A program made the translations under genes and the position numbers. A DNA stretch of 64,000 nucleotides from positions 1 to 64,000 of the forward strand of contig JAYQBG010000005.1 of the NCBI GenBank assembly GCA_038137215.1. Direction: 5' to 3'. The notes beneath the pieces are model-generated. The model made no database searches. It was not told the DNA's origin and saw only the letters and a program-made list of their open reading frames with translations. Source of the DNA: JABJAG01 sp038137215 (GTDB taxonomy: Bacteria > Pseudomonadota > Alphaproteobacteria > UBA6615). Positions 51,048 through 60,821 of the stretch are shown piece by piece. Every line of letters begins with the position of its first letter. Positions within the stretch are counted from its first letter, which is position 1.

Positions 51048-53798
51048 ATGGCGAATACGACCGAGAACGACGACAAGAAGAAAAAGAAGCCTCTGAGCCT
51101 CTCCAAGCCCGGCAAGCTCGAGCTGAAGAAGACGGTTGAGGGTGGTCAGGTCCGCCAGAGCTTCAGCCATGGTCGCACCAAGACGGTGACGGTCGAGGTG
51201 AAGAAGAAGCGCACCTTCCAGCAGGGTGCGGCCGGCGAGATGACCGAGGTCAAGGACGCCGCCACCGAAGAGGTTTTCGAGCAGGCCCCCAAACCCGCGG
51301 CCAAGGCCGCTGAAGCGGCGCCGACCACCTCGCCCCAGCGCACCCTGACCGAGGCCGAGCAGGCCACGCGCGCCCGCGCCCTCGACGCGGCCCGCAAGGC
51401 GGCCGAGGAAGCCGCGCGCGAAAGCGAAGCGGCTCAGGCAGCCCTGGAAGAAGCCCGCAAGGCCGGGGAAGCCGAAGAGGCTGCCCGCAAGGCCGAGGAA
51501 GAAGCCGCTGCCAAGGCTCGCGAAGCCGAAGCTGCGGTGGCTGCTGCCGTCGAGGCGCAGGAAGCCGAGGCCGAAGAGGCTGCAGCCGCGCCGGCTGAGC
51601 CCGAGCCTGCGAAGGAAGAAAAGGCGGCTCCGGAGACGGAGACCCGCTCACGCCGCGAGATCGAGGAAGAGGCCCGCCGTGCCGCCGAGGCCGAAGCCCA
51701 GCGCATGGCCGATGAGGCCTCCCAGCGTGCCGCAGCTGCCGAACGCAAGCGCGCCGCGCTCGAGGTCGAGGTGGGCGGCGGCGCTCCCGACGAGGTGGAA
51801 ACATCCGACCGGCGCAAGCCCGCACGCGGCGCACCGGCCGAGGCACCCAACCGGCCGACCAGCCGCTCGCGCGGCGAGCGAAAGCGCCGCAGCGGCAAGC
51901 TGACCATTTCGGAAGCTCTGAACGAGGATGGCGGCGCGCGGCAGCGCTCCGTTGCGGCGTTCCGGCGCAAACAGGAACGCGAACGTCAGCAGCGCTCCCG
52001 TGACACGGGCGGCGGCGGCGGTTCCGCCAAGGTCGTGCGCGAAGTGTCGATCCCCGATGCGATCACGGTCAGCGAACTGGCCAACCGCATGGCCGAACGC
52101 GGCGGCGAGGTCATCAAGACATTGATGAAGCTCGGCGTGCTGGCGACCATCAATCAGACCATCGACCAGGAAACCGCCCAGCTGGTGGTCGAGGAATTCG
52201 GCCACACGGCCAAGCTGATTTCCGCAGCTGATGTGGAACTCAATCTCGGCGCGGCCATCGAGGACGATGAAGGTGCGCGGGTCCCGCGTTCCCCGGTCGT
52301 CACGGTCATGGGTCATGTCGATCACGGCAAGACCTCGCTGCTCGATGCGCTGCGATCCACCGATGTGGTGCGCGGCGAAGCCGGTGGCATCACCCAGCAT
52401 ATCGGTGCCTATCAGGTCGAGCTGGAATCCGGCGACAAGATCAGTTTCATCGACACGCCGGGCCATGCCGCCTTCACATCCATGCGCCAGCGCGGCGCCC
52501 ATGTGACCGATATCGTGATCCTGGTCGTGGCCGCCGATGACGGCGTGCAGCCCCAGACGATCGAGGCGATCAATCATGCGCGCGCCGCCGAGGTGCCGCT
52601 GATCGTGGCCGTCAACAAGATGGACCTGCCCGCCGCCGATCCGTCGCGGATCAAGAACGAATTGCTCTCCCACGAGATCATTGCCGAGGAAATGGGCGGT
52701 GACACCCAGATCATCGAGATTTCGGCCACCACGGGTCTGGGGCTCGACGCCCTGACCGAAGCGATTTCGCTGCAGGCCGAATTGCTCGAACTGACGGCCA
52801 ATCCGGATCGCAGCGCCTTCGGTGCCGTGATCGAGGCCCAGCTCGAAGCCGGGCGTGGCGCGGTTGCCACGGTGCTGGTGCAGGGCGGTACGCTTAATGT
52901 CGGTGACATCTTCGTCGCCGGTGCCGAGTGGGGCCGGGTCCGTGCGCTGATCAACGATCGCAGCGAGAACATCAAATCCGCCGGCCCGTCCGAACCGGTC
53001 GAGGTGCTCGGGCTCAACGGTGCGCCCCAGGCGGGCGATGATTTCGCCGTCGTCGAAAGCGATGCCCGCGCGCGGGAAATCGTTGAATACCGTCAGGATG
53101 TCATCCGTGACCAGCGGGCTGTGGCCGGCGCACGCGGCAGCCTCGATGAAATGTTCGAGCAGATCCAGGCCGGTGAAGCCGTCCAGGTGCCCGTCGTCAT
53201 CAAGGGTGATGTGCAGGGTTCGGTCGAGGCCATCGTCGGTGCGCTGAACAACATGTCCACCGACGAGGTGAAGGTGCAGGTGCTGCACGCCGCAGTCGGC
53301 GGGATCACCGAATCAGACGTCTCGCTGGCCAGCGTCAACAACGGTCTGCTGATCGGCTTCAACGTGCGCGCGATCCCGCAGGCCCGCGACCAGGCCAAAC
53401 GCGACCAGGTGGAAATCCGTTATTACAACGTGATTTACAACGTGGTGGACGATGTGCGCTCCATGCTGGAGGGCGAACTGGCCCCGACGATCGAGGAGAA
53501 TCTCCTCGGCTCGGCGGAAATCCGCGAAGTCTTCAGTGTCTCGCGGGTCGGCAAGGTCGCCGGTTGCATGGTCACCGACGGGCTCATCCGGCGCGATTCG
53601 AAGGTCCGGCTCACCCGCGACAGCGTGGTGATCCACGAGGGTCAGCTCGGTACGCTGCGCCGCTTCAAGGACGATGTCCGCGAAGTGCAGAATGGCTATG
53701 AATGCGGTATCGCGCTGGAGAACTACAACGACATCCAGGTCGGTGACGTCATCGAGTGCTTCGAAGTACAGGAGATCGCACGCCGGCTAGAGTCCTAG
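51048..53798 (+). CDS. infB: Translation initiation factor IF-2
   Basis: GTPase placing fMet-tRNA on the 30S subunit. The 916 residues start with a long variable region: an IF2 N-terminal helix bundle (KPLSLSKPGKLELKK) and about 200 residues of Ala/Glu/Arg-rich charged helix. The conserved core follows, with G1 motif GHVDHGKTSLLDAL beginning at residue 422, G3 DTPGHAAFTSM, G4 NKMD, and domains II to IV with KGDVQGSVEAI. It lies 5 bp after the ylxR-type gene. The charged linker is low complexity but normal for alphaproteobacterial IF-2. Confidence 0.98.
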   Translation: MANTTENDDKKKKKPLSLSKPGKLELKKTVEGGQVRQSFSHGRTKTVTVEVKKKRTFQQGAAGEMTEVKDAATEEVFEQAPKPAAKAAEAAPTTSPQRTLTEAEQATRARALDAARKAAEEAARESEAAQAALEEARKAGEAEEAARKAEEEAAAKAREAEAAVAAAVEAQEAEAEEAAAAPAEPEPAKEEKAAPETETRSRREIEEEARRAAEAEAQRMADEASQRAAAAERKRAALEVEVGGGAPDEVETSDRRKPARGAPAEAPNRPTSRSRGERKRRSGKLTISEALNEDGGARQRSVAAFRRKQERERQQRSRDTGGGGGSAKVVREVSIPDAITVSELANRMAERGGEVIKTLMKLGVLATINQTIDQETAQLVVEEFGHTAKLISAADVELNLGAAIEDDEGARVPRSPVVTVMGHVDHGKTSLLDALRSTDVVRGEAGGITQHIGAYQVELESGDKISFIDTPGHAAFTSMRQRGAHVTDIVILVVAADDGVQPQTIEAINHARAAEVPLIVAVNKMDLPAADPSRIKNELLSHEIIAEEMGGDTQIIEISATTGLGLDALTEAISLQAELLELTANPDRSAFGAVIEAQLEAGRGAVATVLVQGGTLNVGDIFVAGAEWGRVRALINDRSENIKSAGPSEPVEVLGLNGAPQAGDDFAVVESDARAREIVEYRQDVIRDQRAVAGARGSLDEMFEQIQAGEAVQVPVVIKGDVQGSVEAIVGALNNMSTDEVKVQVLHAAVGGITESDVSLASVNNGLLIGFNVRAIPQARDQAKRDQVEIRYYNVIYNVVDDVRSMLEGELAPTIEENLLGSAEIREVFSVSRVGKVAGCMVTDGLIRRDSKVRLTRDSVVIHEGQLGTLRRFKDDVREVQNGYECGIALENYNDIQVGDVIECFEVQEIARRLES

Positions 53799-53825
53799 GC
53801 CCGGACGCTGCCGCGTAACCCACGA

Positions 53826-54254
53826 ATGGCGAGACGTGCCCCGAAAGACCGTAGCGGCAAGGCGCCGACCCAACGGCAATTGCGCGTGGGTGAGGAAATC
53901 CGTCATGCCCTGTCGGAGATCATGGTTCGCGCCGAATTCCGCGACCCGGATCTGGTGGGCAAGGTAATCACCGTGACCGAGGTCCGCGTCAGCCCCGACC
54001 TGCGCAACGCGACGGCGTTTGTGTTGCCGCTGGAAGGCGAAGCCGCGCCCATGGTCGAGGCGCTACAACGGGCGTCGGCCTATCTGCGCGGGCAACTGGC
54101 CCGGATGGTGAAGCTGAAATATCTGCCGGCCCTGCATTTCGTGCACGACGAAAGCTTCGACGAGGCCACCCGGATCGACCGGATCATGCACAGCCCGGAA
54201 GTTGCCCGCGATCTGGTGGCGGATTCCGCGGATACCGACCCGGAAACATCCTGA
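53826..54254 (+). CDS. rbfA: Ribosome-binding factor A
   Basis: Cold-shock-related 30S maturation factor. The 142 residues have the KH-like RbfA fold: QLRVGEEIRHALSEIMVRAEFRDPDL, ITVTEVRVSPDLRNATAFVLPL and LRGQLARMVKLKYLPALHFVHDESFDEATRIDRIM. These are all family-typical. It follows infB by 27 bp, and its stop shares one base with the truB start (TGATG). The Ala/Asp tail is short and variable. Confidence 0.96.
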   Translation: MARRAPKDRSGKAPTQRQLRVGEEIRHALSEIMVRAEFRDPDLVGKVITVTEVRVSPDLRNATAFVLPLEGEAAPMVEALQRASAYLRGQLARMVKLKYLPALHFVHDESFDEATRIDRIMHSPEVARDLVADSADTDPETS

Positions 54255-55180
54255 TGGGCCGCAAACGCAAGGGACTGGCGATCAACGGCTGGATCAACTT
54301 CGACAAGCCGGCGGGCATGACCTCGGCGGCCTGTGTGAACGCGGTGCGCCGCGCCACAGGCGCGGCCAAGCTGGGTCATGCGGGTACGCTCGACCCCTCG
54401 GCCACGGGAATCTTGCCGATTGCCCTGGGCGAAGCCACCAAGACCATGCCCTATGTGACCGACAGCTCGAAGCGCTACGCCTTCACGGTCCACTGGGGAG
54501 CCCGCACCACCACCGACGATGCGGATGGTGAGGTCATCGAGACCAGCGATGTACGCCCGGGCGAAGCGGCGATTCACGCCGCGCTGCCCGCCTTTGTCGG
54601 CGCGATCAAACAGGTGCCGCCCGCCTTTTCGGCCATCAAGATCGACGGCGAGCGGGCCTATACGAAAGCCCGCGCCGGAGAAGATTTCGAACTACAGTCC
54701 CGTGTCATCGATGTGCACGCCTTCGAGTTGCTGGAAATTCTCGATGACGACCACGCACGGTTCACGGTCACCTCGGGGAAGGGCGCCTATATGCGTGCGC
54801 TGGCCCGTGATCTGGCCATCGCGCTGGGCACCTGCGGACACCTTTCGGATCTGCGCCGGATGGCTGTGGGGCCCTTCGACGAAAGTGCTGCGATTTCACT
54901 GGAAAAGCTGGAACAACTTGGCCATAGTGCCGTGGCCTCACCCATATTGTTACCGGTTGAGACCGCGCTGGACGGCATCCCGGCGCTGGCCCTATCGGAT
55001 CGTGAAGCTGAAAGGCTTCGAAATGGGCAGGCGGTTCCCATCCTGCGACCGCAGGACAAGGAACGGATTGCGAGTGCCGGGGACGATGGAATCGTTCTTG
55101 CTCTTGAAGCGACAACGCCAGTGGCGCTTGTCCGCGTTGACGGAATTCAGATCCGTCCGGTCCGTGTTTTAAACCTTTGA
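54254..55180 (+). CDS. truB: tRNA pseudouridine-55 synthase TruB
   Basis: Forms pseudouridine 55 in the T loop of tRNAs. The 308 residues include GWINFDKPAGMTSAACVNAVRR and the catalytic Asp in AKLGHAGTLDPSATGILPIALGEATK. KSGKGAYMRALARDLA-type RNA-binding residues are also present (here TSGKGAYMRALARDLAIALG). The C terminus has the TruB extension. It overlaps rbfA by one base and precedes rpsO by 19 bp, the conserved infB-rbfA-truB-rpsO-pnp order. Confidence 0.97.
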   Translation: MGRKRKGLAINGWINFDKPAGMTSAACVNAVRRATGAAKLGHAGTLDPSATGILPIALGEATKTMPYVTDSSKRYAFTVHWGARTTTDDADGEVIETSDVRPGEAAIHAALPAFVGAIKQVPPAFSAIKIDGERAYTKARAGEDFELQSRVIDVHAFELLEILDDDHARFTVTSGKGAYMRALARDLAIALGTCGHLSDLRRMAVGPFDESAAISLEKLEQLGHSAVASPILLPVETALDGIPALALSDREAERLRNGQAVPILRPQDKERIASAGDDGIVLALEATTPVALVRVDGIQIRPVRVLNL

Positions 55181-55199
55181 TGCCGGGAGAAAGACTGCC

Positions 55200-55469
55200 A
55201 TGTCGATTACGGCTAAGCGAAAAGCTGAACTTATCAAGGAATACGAAACCAAGCCTGGAGACACAGGTTCCCCCGAAGTCCAGGTCGCGATCCTCACCGA
55301 ACGGATCAACAACCTGACCGGGCACCTGCAGACCCATGCCAAGGATCACCATTCACGCCGCGGACTCCTCCAGATGGTGGGTTTGCGTCGTCGTCTGCTC
55401 GACTATGTGAAGCGCAAGGATGAAGCGCGCTATCGCACCCTGATCGAGCGTGTTGGCGTCCGCCGCTAA
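55200..55469 (+). CDS. rpsO: 30S ribosomal protein S15
   Basis: Primary rRNA-binding protein of the 30S platform. At 89 residues it is exactly the normal length. It contains the S15 signature with GDTGSPEVQVAILTERINNLTGHL, HSRRGLLQMVGLRRRLLDYVKRKD and the end YRTLIERVGVRR. The ATG follows GGGAGAAAG. It may control its own translation as in E. coli, but no leader structure was tested. The 215-nt gap to pnp holds several hairpins. Confidence 0.98.
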   Translation: MSITAKRKAELIKEYETKPGDTGSPEVQVAILTERINNLTGHLQTHAKDHHSRRGLLQMVGLRRRLLDYVKRKDEARYRTLIERVGVRR

Positions 55470-55491
55470 TCGCGGGCTCTATCTATGAACC

Positions 55492-55576
55492 GGCGCGGGC
55501 ATGGCCCGGCGCCATTACGAAGCAGCATGGGATGCAATTCGGTATCCCGGCTGCTTGCTCGCGCGGAAGGTCCGCG
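55492..55576 (+). other. Three consecutive hairpins between rpsO and pnp
   Basis: Stem 1 is at 55492-55513: GGCGC with GCGCC and GGGC with GCCC, one bulged G and an ATG loop. Stem 2 is at 55520-55556: AAGCAGC pairs GCTGCTT and an inner GGGAT pairs ATCCC. Stem 3 is at 55562-55576: CGCGGA with TCCGCG around AGG. No T-run follows. In enterobacteria the pnp leader stem is cut by RNase III and then destabilised by PNPase; a similar processing role is plausible here but unproven. Confidence 0.6.
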
Positions 55577-55684
55577 AACTCGTCGTCAAAACAGATTTGC
55601 TGCGTGGCGGCGCGATGACCCCGAGGGCACGGGGCGTTTGTTTCGGGATAGGCCCGGACAAATGACGCAGGTTGGAGATAGATG

Positions 55685-57874
55685 ATGTTTGACATTGTCC
55701 GTAAAGAAATTGAGTGGGGAGGTAAGACCCTTTCCATCGAAACCGGGCGCATCGCCCGACAGGCCGACGGGGCCGTTCTCGTCAGCTACGGCGAATCCTC
55801 GGTGCTCTGCACCGCGGTTGGCCAGACCAAGCCGAAGGAAGGCATCGACTTCTTTCCGCTGACGGTTCACTACCAGGAGAAGACCTACGCGGCGGGCAAG
55901 ATCCCCGGCGGCTTCTTCAAGCGCGAAGGGCGCCCGACCGAGAAGGAGGTTCTGACCTCCCGTCTCATCGACCGTCCGATTCGCCCGCTCTTCCACAAGA
56001 GCTATCGGAACGAAACCCAGGTGATCTGCACCACGGTCAGCCACGATCTGGAAAACGATCCCGATGTGCCGGCCCTGATCGGCGCGTCGGCGGCCCTGAC
56101 GATCTCGGGACTGCCGTTCCTGGGTCCGATCGGTGCAGCCCGTGTCGGCTATATCGACGGTGAGTATGTGCTCAACCCGACATCTGATCAGTTGGCCGAA
56201 TCCGAACTGGATCTGATGGTCGCCGGCACCGCTGAAGGCGTGCTGATGGTCGAATCCGAAGCCCATGAGCTTTCGGAAGAAATCATGCTCGGTGCCGTCA
56301 TGTTTGGTCATGAGGCCTATCAGGCGGTGATCGACCTGATCATTTCCGTCGCCGAACTGGCCGCCAAGGAGCCGCGGCCGGTCAGCGAACCGTCTCAGGA
56401 AGAAATCGACCTCAAGGCGAAGGTCCGCGAACTGGGCGAAAGCGCCATCCGCGAAGCCTACAAGGAAAAGGACAAGCTCGCCCGGCAGGAGAAGGTCTCC
56501 GCCGCCAAGCAGTCGGTCCTCGATCAGCTCTCCGAAGAGGAGCAGGCTGGCGCCGGTGCGGCGCTGAAGGCGCTCGAATCCGACGTGGTCCGCCGCGACA
56601 TCATCGACACGGGCAACCGCATCGATGGCCGCGACACCAAGACTGTCCGTCCGATCGATTGTCAGATTTCGGTGCTGCCGCGCTCCCATGGTTCGGCGCT
56701 CTTCACCCGCGGGGAAACCCAGGGTCTGGTCGTCGCCACGCTCGGCACCGGACAGGATGAGCAGATCATCGATGCGCTGGAGGGCGAGTACCGCCAGCAC
56801 TTCATGCTGCACTACAACTTCCCGCCCTATTCGGTGGGTGAAGCCGGCCGTATGGGCTTCACCGGCCGCCGCGAAATCGGCCATGGTAAGCTCGCCTGGC
56901 GCGCGGTGCGTCCGGTGCTGCCGGCCAAGGAAGACTTCCCCTACACGATCCGCGTGGTCTCCGAGATCACCGAATCGAATGGGTCTTCCTCCATGGCCTC
57001 GGTCTGTGGCGCTTCGCTCTCCATGATGGATGCGGGCGTGCCGCTGAAGGCGCCGGTTGCAGGTATCGCGATGGGCCTGATCAAGGAAGATGACGGCTAT
57101 GCCGTGTTGTCCGACATTCTCGGGGACGAGGATCATCTCGGCGACATGGACTTCAAGGTCGCCGGGTCGGCCGAAGGCATCACCTCGCTGCAGATGGACA
57201 TCAAGATCACGTCCATCACCCCGGAGATCATGCAGATCGCGTTGGATCAGGCCAAGGACGGCCGGATTCACATCCTGGGCGAGATGGCTAAGTCCATCGA
57301 CACCTCGCGCAACGAGCTGTCCCAGCACGCCCCGCGTATCACCACGATGACGGTCCCGACGGACAAGATTCGTGACGTGATCGGCACGGGCGGCAAGGTC
57401 ATTCGCGAAATCTGCGAAGTGACCGGCTGTAAGGTCGATATCGACGATGAGGGCCTGATCAAGGTCGCCTCCTCGGACGGTGAGGCCGCCCAAAAGGCGA
57501 TCGACTGGATCACCTCCATCGTGGCCGAGCCCGAGGTCGGCGTGATCTACACCGGTAAGGTCGTAAAGGTTGTCGATTTCGGCGCCTTCGTGAACTTCTT
57601 CGGGTCGCGCGACGGTCTGGTGCACATCTCCGAGCTCAAGAATGAGCGCGTGGGTCAGGTGACCGACGTGATCAACGAGGGCGACGAGGTGAAGGTCAAG
57701 GTGCTCGGCATCGACGATCGGGGCAAGGTCAAGCTGTCCATGCGCGTCGTCGATCAGGAGACCGGCGAAGAGCTGGAGGACTCGCGCCCGCCGCGTGAGC
57801 CGCGTGGTGACGGAGACGGCGACGGTGGTGACCGTCCGCGCCGCCGCCGCCCCCGGCGCGACGCCGCCGAATAG
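55685..57874 (+). CDS. pnp: Polyribonucleotide nucleotidyltransferase (PNPase)
   Basis: Phosphorolytic 3'-5' exoribonuclease of the RNA degradation machinery. The 729 residues have two RNase PH domains (FPLTVHYQEKTYAAGKIPGGFFKREGRP in the first; RSHGSALFTRGETQGLVVATLGT and LHYNFPPYSVGE in the second). A helical linker lies between them, followed by a KH domain (DVIGTGGKVIREICEVTG) and an S1 domain (GKVVKVVDFGAFVNFFGSRDGLVHISEL). The ATG at 55685 has GGAG seven bases upstream and gives the usual MFDIVRKEIEW start; the ATG directly before it is closer than optimal. A basic RPRRRRPRRD tail ends the protein. A strong terminator follows. Confidence 0.98.
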   Translation: MFDIVRKEIEWGGKTLSIETGRIARQADGAVLVSYGESSVLCTAVGQTKPKEGIDFFPLTVHYQEKTYAAGKIPGGFFKREGRPTEKEVLTSRLIDRPIRPLFHKSYRNETQVICTTVSHDLENDPDVPALIGASAALTISGLPFLGPIGAARVGYIDGEYVLNPTSDQLAESELDLMVAGTAEGVLMVESEAHELSEEIMLGAVMFGHEAYQAVIDLIISVAELAAKEPRPVSEPSQEEIDLKAKVRELGESAIREAYKEKDKLARQEKVSAAKQSVLDQLSEEEQAGAGAALKALESDVVRRDIIDTGNRIDGRDTKTVRPIDCQISVLPRSHGSALFTRGETQGLVVATLGTGQDEQIIDALEGEYRQHFMLHYNFPPYSVGEAGRMGFTGRREIGHGKLAWRAVRPVLPAKEDFPYTIRVVSEITESNGSSSMASVCGASLSMMDAGVPLKAPVAGIAMGLIKEDDGYAVLSDILGDEDHLGDMDFKVAGSAEGITSLQMDIKITSITPEIMQIALDQAKDGRIHILGEMAKSIDTSRNELSQHAPRITTMTVPTDKIRDVIGTGGKVIREICEVTGCKVDIDDEGLIKVASSDGEAAQKAIDWITSIVAEPEVGVIYTGKVVKVVDFGAFVNFFGSRDGLVHISELKNERVGQVTDVINEGDEVKVKVLGIDDRGKVKLSMRVVDQETGEELEDSRPPREPRGDGDGDGGDRPRRRRPRRDAAE

Positions 57875-57900
57875 GCGAAGCACATAACGCTCAAACGATG

Positions 57901-57936
57901 CGGCCCCGGAGAGAAATCTCCGGGGCCGTTTTTCTT
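57901..57936 (+). terminator. Intrinsic terminator after pnp
   Basis: A perfect 12-bp stem CGGCCCCGGAGA / TCTCCGGGGCCG around a GAAA tetraloop, followed by TTTTTCTT. It closes the rimP-to-pnp operon and faces the convergent molybdenum hydroxylase operon. Confidence 0.92.
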
Positions 57937-57953
57937 AGGGATTTTGTTGATGC

Positions 57954-60327
57954 TTACTCGGCAGCCTGCTTCATGCTGTCCAGCGCCGCCAGCACCCGCG
58001 GAGGTGATATGGGCAGGTCGTTGAAGCGGATGCCGATGGCGTCATAGATGGCGTTGCGCACGGCCGACAGGCCGGGCACCAGCGGCACCTCGCCGACCCC
58101 GCGCACGCCTTGCGGGTGCTTCGGGTTCGGGATCTCGATGATGAAGGTGTCCAGCATCGGCAGGTCCGAGGCGACGGGTATGCGGTAATCCAAGAAGCCC
58201 GGATTATCCACCTTGCCGTCCTTGTCGTAGAGGTATTCCTCGTTCAGCGCCCAGCCGATGGCCTGGGCGGCACCGCCCTGCATCTGGCCCTCGACATAGC
58301 TGGGGTGCACCGCGCGGCCCACATCCTGCAGCACCGTGTAGCGGATCACCCGGGCGATTCCCAGATCGGGATCGACCTCCACGTCGCAGATATGGGTGCC
58401 GAAGCCGCCCTCTGCGCCCGTGGTGTTGATCTGTGCTCCGGCCCCGATGGGCCCGCCGGATTCGTTGGCGCGCGCTGCCAGTTCGGCGAGCGTCAGCGGA
58501 TCGAACTGGCCGGCATTGGCACCGGCCGGGCGGGCTTCCCCGTCTTCCCAGGTCACGGCGTCCGGGTCGATGTCCCAGATCTTGGCCGCCAGGTCACACA
58601 GCGTCTTGATCACCTTGTTGGTGGATTCGGTCACCACGATGGATGAGGCGAAGAGGACGCGGCTGCCGCCGGTCAGGTTCGAAAAGCCGATGGTGGCGGT
58701 GTCGCCGATCAGCACCGAGACGCGTTTGTAATCGATGCCCAGAAGCTCGGCGCAGATATTGGCGATGCCTGCACGCGAGCCGCCGATGTCCGGGTGGCCC
58801 GTGGTGACGACCACATTGCCGTCCTCGGTGACGTTCACCTGCGCGGAGGATTCCCCACCCGCATTGAACCAGAACCCGCTGGCCACGCCGCGCCCCTGAT
58901 TGGGACCCAAGGGCGCCTTGTAGTGATCATGGGCTTTCGCCGCTTCGAGGGATTCCACATAACCCATCAGCGGATAGGTCGGGCCGTGCACCGCTTCGGT
59001 GCCTTCTTTCGCAGCGTTTTTCAGGCGCAGCTCCAGCGGGTCCATGTGCAGCGCTTCGGCCAGTTCGTCGAGCACGCATTCCACGCCGAAGGCGCCGATA
59101 GGCGCACCCGGTGCGCGGTAGGCCGCGACCTTGGAGCGGTTGCAGACCACGTCATAGCCGAAGGTGCGGCCGTTCGGGATGTCGTAGGGCGCGAGCGCGC
59201 AACCGACAGCTCCACGAATCGGCGAGCCGGGAAGGCCGCCGGCCTGCAGATAGTAGATGCCTTCCGCAGCCGTGATGGTGCCGTCCTTTTTGACGCCGAT
59301 CTTCACCGTGCTCTTCGAGCCCGAGGTCGGGCCGGAGGCCCGCATCACGTCCTCGCGGGACATCACCATCTTCACCGGAAGACCGGACTTCTTCGACAGG
59401 ATGGTCGCCAGCGGTTCGAGATAGATGATCGTCTTGCCGCCGAAGCCCCCGCCGATCTCCGCCGGGATGGCCCGGATGGCGCTCTGGGGCAGGCCGGTCA
59501 GCAGGCCGGTCATGGCCCGGACCATGAACTGGCCCTGGCTGGAGCTCCAGATGGTGGTCTTGTTGTCCGGGGCCACGTCCACCAGGCAGGCATGGGGCTC
59601 GATATAGCCCTGATGCACGGGGCGTGTTGTGAAATCCCGTTCGATGACGATATCGGCCTCGGCAAAGCCGGCCTCCACATCGCCCTTGGTGTGTTCCAGC
59701 GTGCCCGCGATGTTCGAGGGCTTGCCGTCGAACTCCATCCAGTCGTGCAGGATCGGAGCGTCGTCGGCAATCGCGTCATCGATCTCGATGGCGAAGGGCA
59801 GGACTTCGTAATCCACCTCGATCAGCTTGCAGGCCTCTTCGGCAATCGCTTCGCTGGTCGCCGCAACCGCCGCAACCGCATGGCCGTGCCAGAGCGCCTT
59901 GTCGCGCGCCACCACATTGCGGCACATCCAGCGCATGTCCTGGATGCCGAGCGGGACGGGCGTATCGACGGGGAAATCCACGATGTCCGCGGCGGTCATC
60001 ACCGCTTTCACGCCGGGCAGGGCCTCGGCCTTCGAGGTGTCGATGCCGCGGATGCGGGCATGGGCGTGAGGGCTGCGCAGAACGCTGCCCCAGATCATGC
60101 CGGGCATGGTGGCGTCAGCGGCAAAGGCCGCGCGACCGGTGACCTTTTCGGCGCCATCAGGACGGACGGTGCGTGCGCCGATCCACTTGTTGGTGCCGTT
60201 TTCGTTGGACNNNNNNNNNNNNNNNNNNNNNNNNNNNNNNNNNNNNNNNNNNNNNNNNNNNNNNNNNNNNNNNNNNNNNNNNNNNNNNNNNNNNNNNNNN
60301 NNNNNNNNNNTCGTTGGACTCGCTCAT
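57954..60327 (-). CDS. Molybdenum hydroxylase large subunit (xanthine dehydrogenase/CO dehydrogenase family)
   Basis: Molybdopterin-binding catalytic subunit of a heterotrimeric hydroxylase. Family motifs include IGGGFGGKTIIYLEPLATILS, the YRAPGAPIGAFGVECVLDELAEAL loop and GVGEVPLVPG with the conserved catalytic Glu. The AYRCSFR loop of true CO dehydrogenase is not present, so CO is unlikely as substrate. The coding sequence crosses a 100-N gap. The flanks share TCGTTGGAC, and merging them gives exactly 755 codons from ATG 60327 with N-terminal MSESNENGTNKWIGARTVRP. The ATG overlaps the small-subunit stop as ATGA. The natural substrate is unknown. Confidence 0.9.
60211..60310. other. Run of 100 N (scaffold gap), probably spurious
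   Basis: Exactly 100 N, the conventional placeholder for an unknown gap. The nine bases before it (60202-60210) equal the nine after it (60311-60319), TCGTTGGAC. Collapsing both to one copy keeps the large-subunit frame and joins it to a proper start. No sequence appears to be missing. Confidence 0.9.
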
Positions 60328-60806
60328 TGTGCTGCCTCCCGCATGTCCGCCGCCGTGTCGAGCACCGCGCGGATGATTTTGTCATAGCCCGTGCACCGGC
60401 ACAGATTGCCGGCGAGCCAGTACCGGACCTCGGTTTCGGTCGGGTCCGGATTTTCGTCGAGCAGCGCCTTGGCCGCGACCAGCATGCCCGGGGTACAGAT
60501 ACCGCATTGCAGGGCGGCCTCTTCCAGGAAGCGCGTCTGCAACGGGTGCAGTCCCTCGCCCTTGGCCATGCCCTCGATGGTGCCGATCTCGCGGCCCTCG
60601 GCCTCGGCGGCGAGCATCAGGCAGGAACAGACCAGCGTACCGTCGAGCGTGATTGAGCAGGCGCCGCAATCCCCCGTGCTGCAGCCTTCCTTGGAACCTG
60701 TCAGGCCAAGCTTGTTGCGCAGCACGTCGAGCATCGTCTCGCCCGGATCGCACAGGAACTCTTCCGGCTCGCCGTTGATGGCGGTGGTGATGTGAAGTTT
60801 TGCCAT
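60324..60806 (-). CDS. Molybdenum hydroxylase [2Fe-2S] subunit
   Basis: Electron-transfer subunit of 160 residues (CoxS/xanthine dehydrogenase small-subunit type). The ferredoxin-like N-terminal cluster is bound by C42, C47, C50 and C62 (GCSTGDCGACSITLDG). The helical C-terminal cluster is bound by C101, C104, C136 and C138 (CGICTPGM and GNLCRCTGY). It passes electrons from the molybdenum site to FAD. The gene lies 15 bp after the FAD subunit and overlaps the large subunit by 4 bp. Confidence 0.95.
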   Translation of the reverse strand: MAKLHITTAINGEPEEFLCDPGETMLDVLRNKLGLTGSKEGCSTGDCGACSITLDGTLVCSCLMLAAEAEGREIGTIEGMAKGEGLHPLQTRFLEEAALQCGICTPGMLVAAKALLDENPDPTETEVRYWLAGNLCRCTGYDKIIRAVLDTAADMREAAQ

Positions 60807-60821
60807 GGTTTTATGCTCCCC

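Noticed and set aside
51250..51900. Repetitive Ala/Glu-rich coding stretch as a tandem repeat or foreign insert
   Set aside because: It is the normal variable charged-helix linker of alphaproteobacterial IF-2, without exact repeat units.
57954..60327. Aerobic carbon monoxide dehydrogenase (CoxL form I)
   Set aside because: The characteristic AYRCSFR active-site loop is absent; the equivalent loop reads AYRAPGAP.
58794..60656. Plus-strand frame reading through the 100 N block
   Set aside because: Its continuity is created by unknown bases; the minus strand carries the well-defined molybdenum hydroxylase genes.
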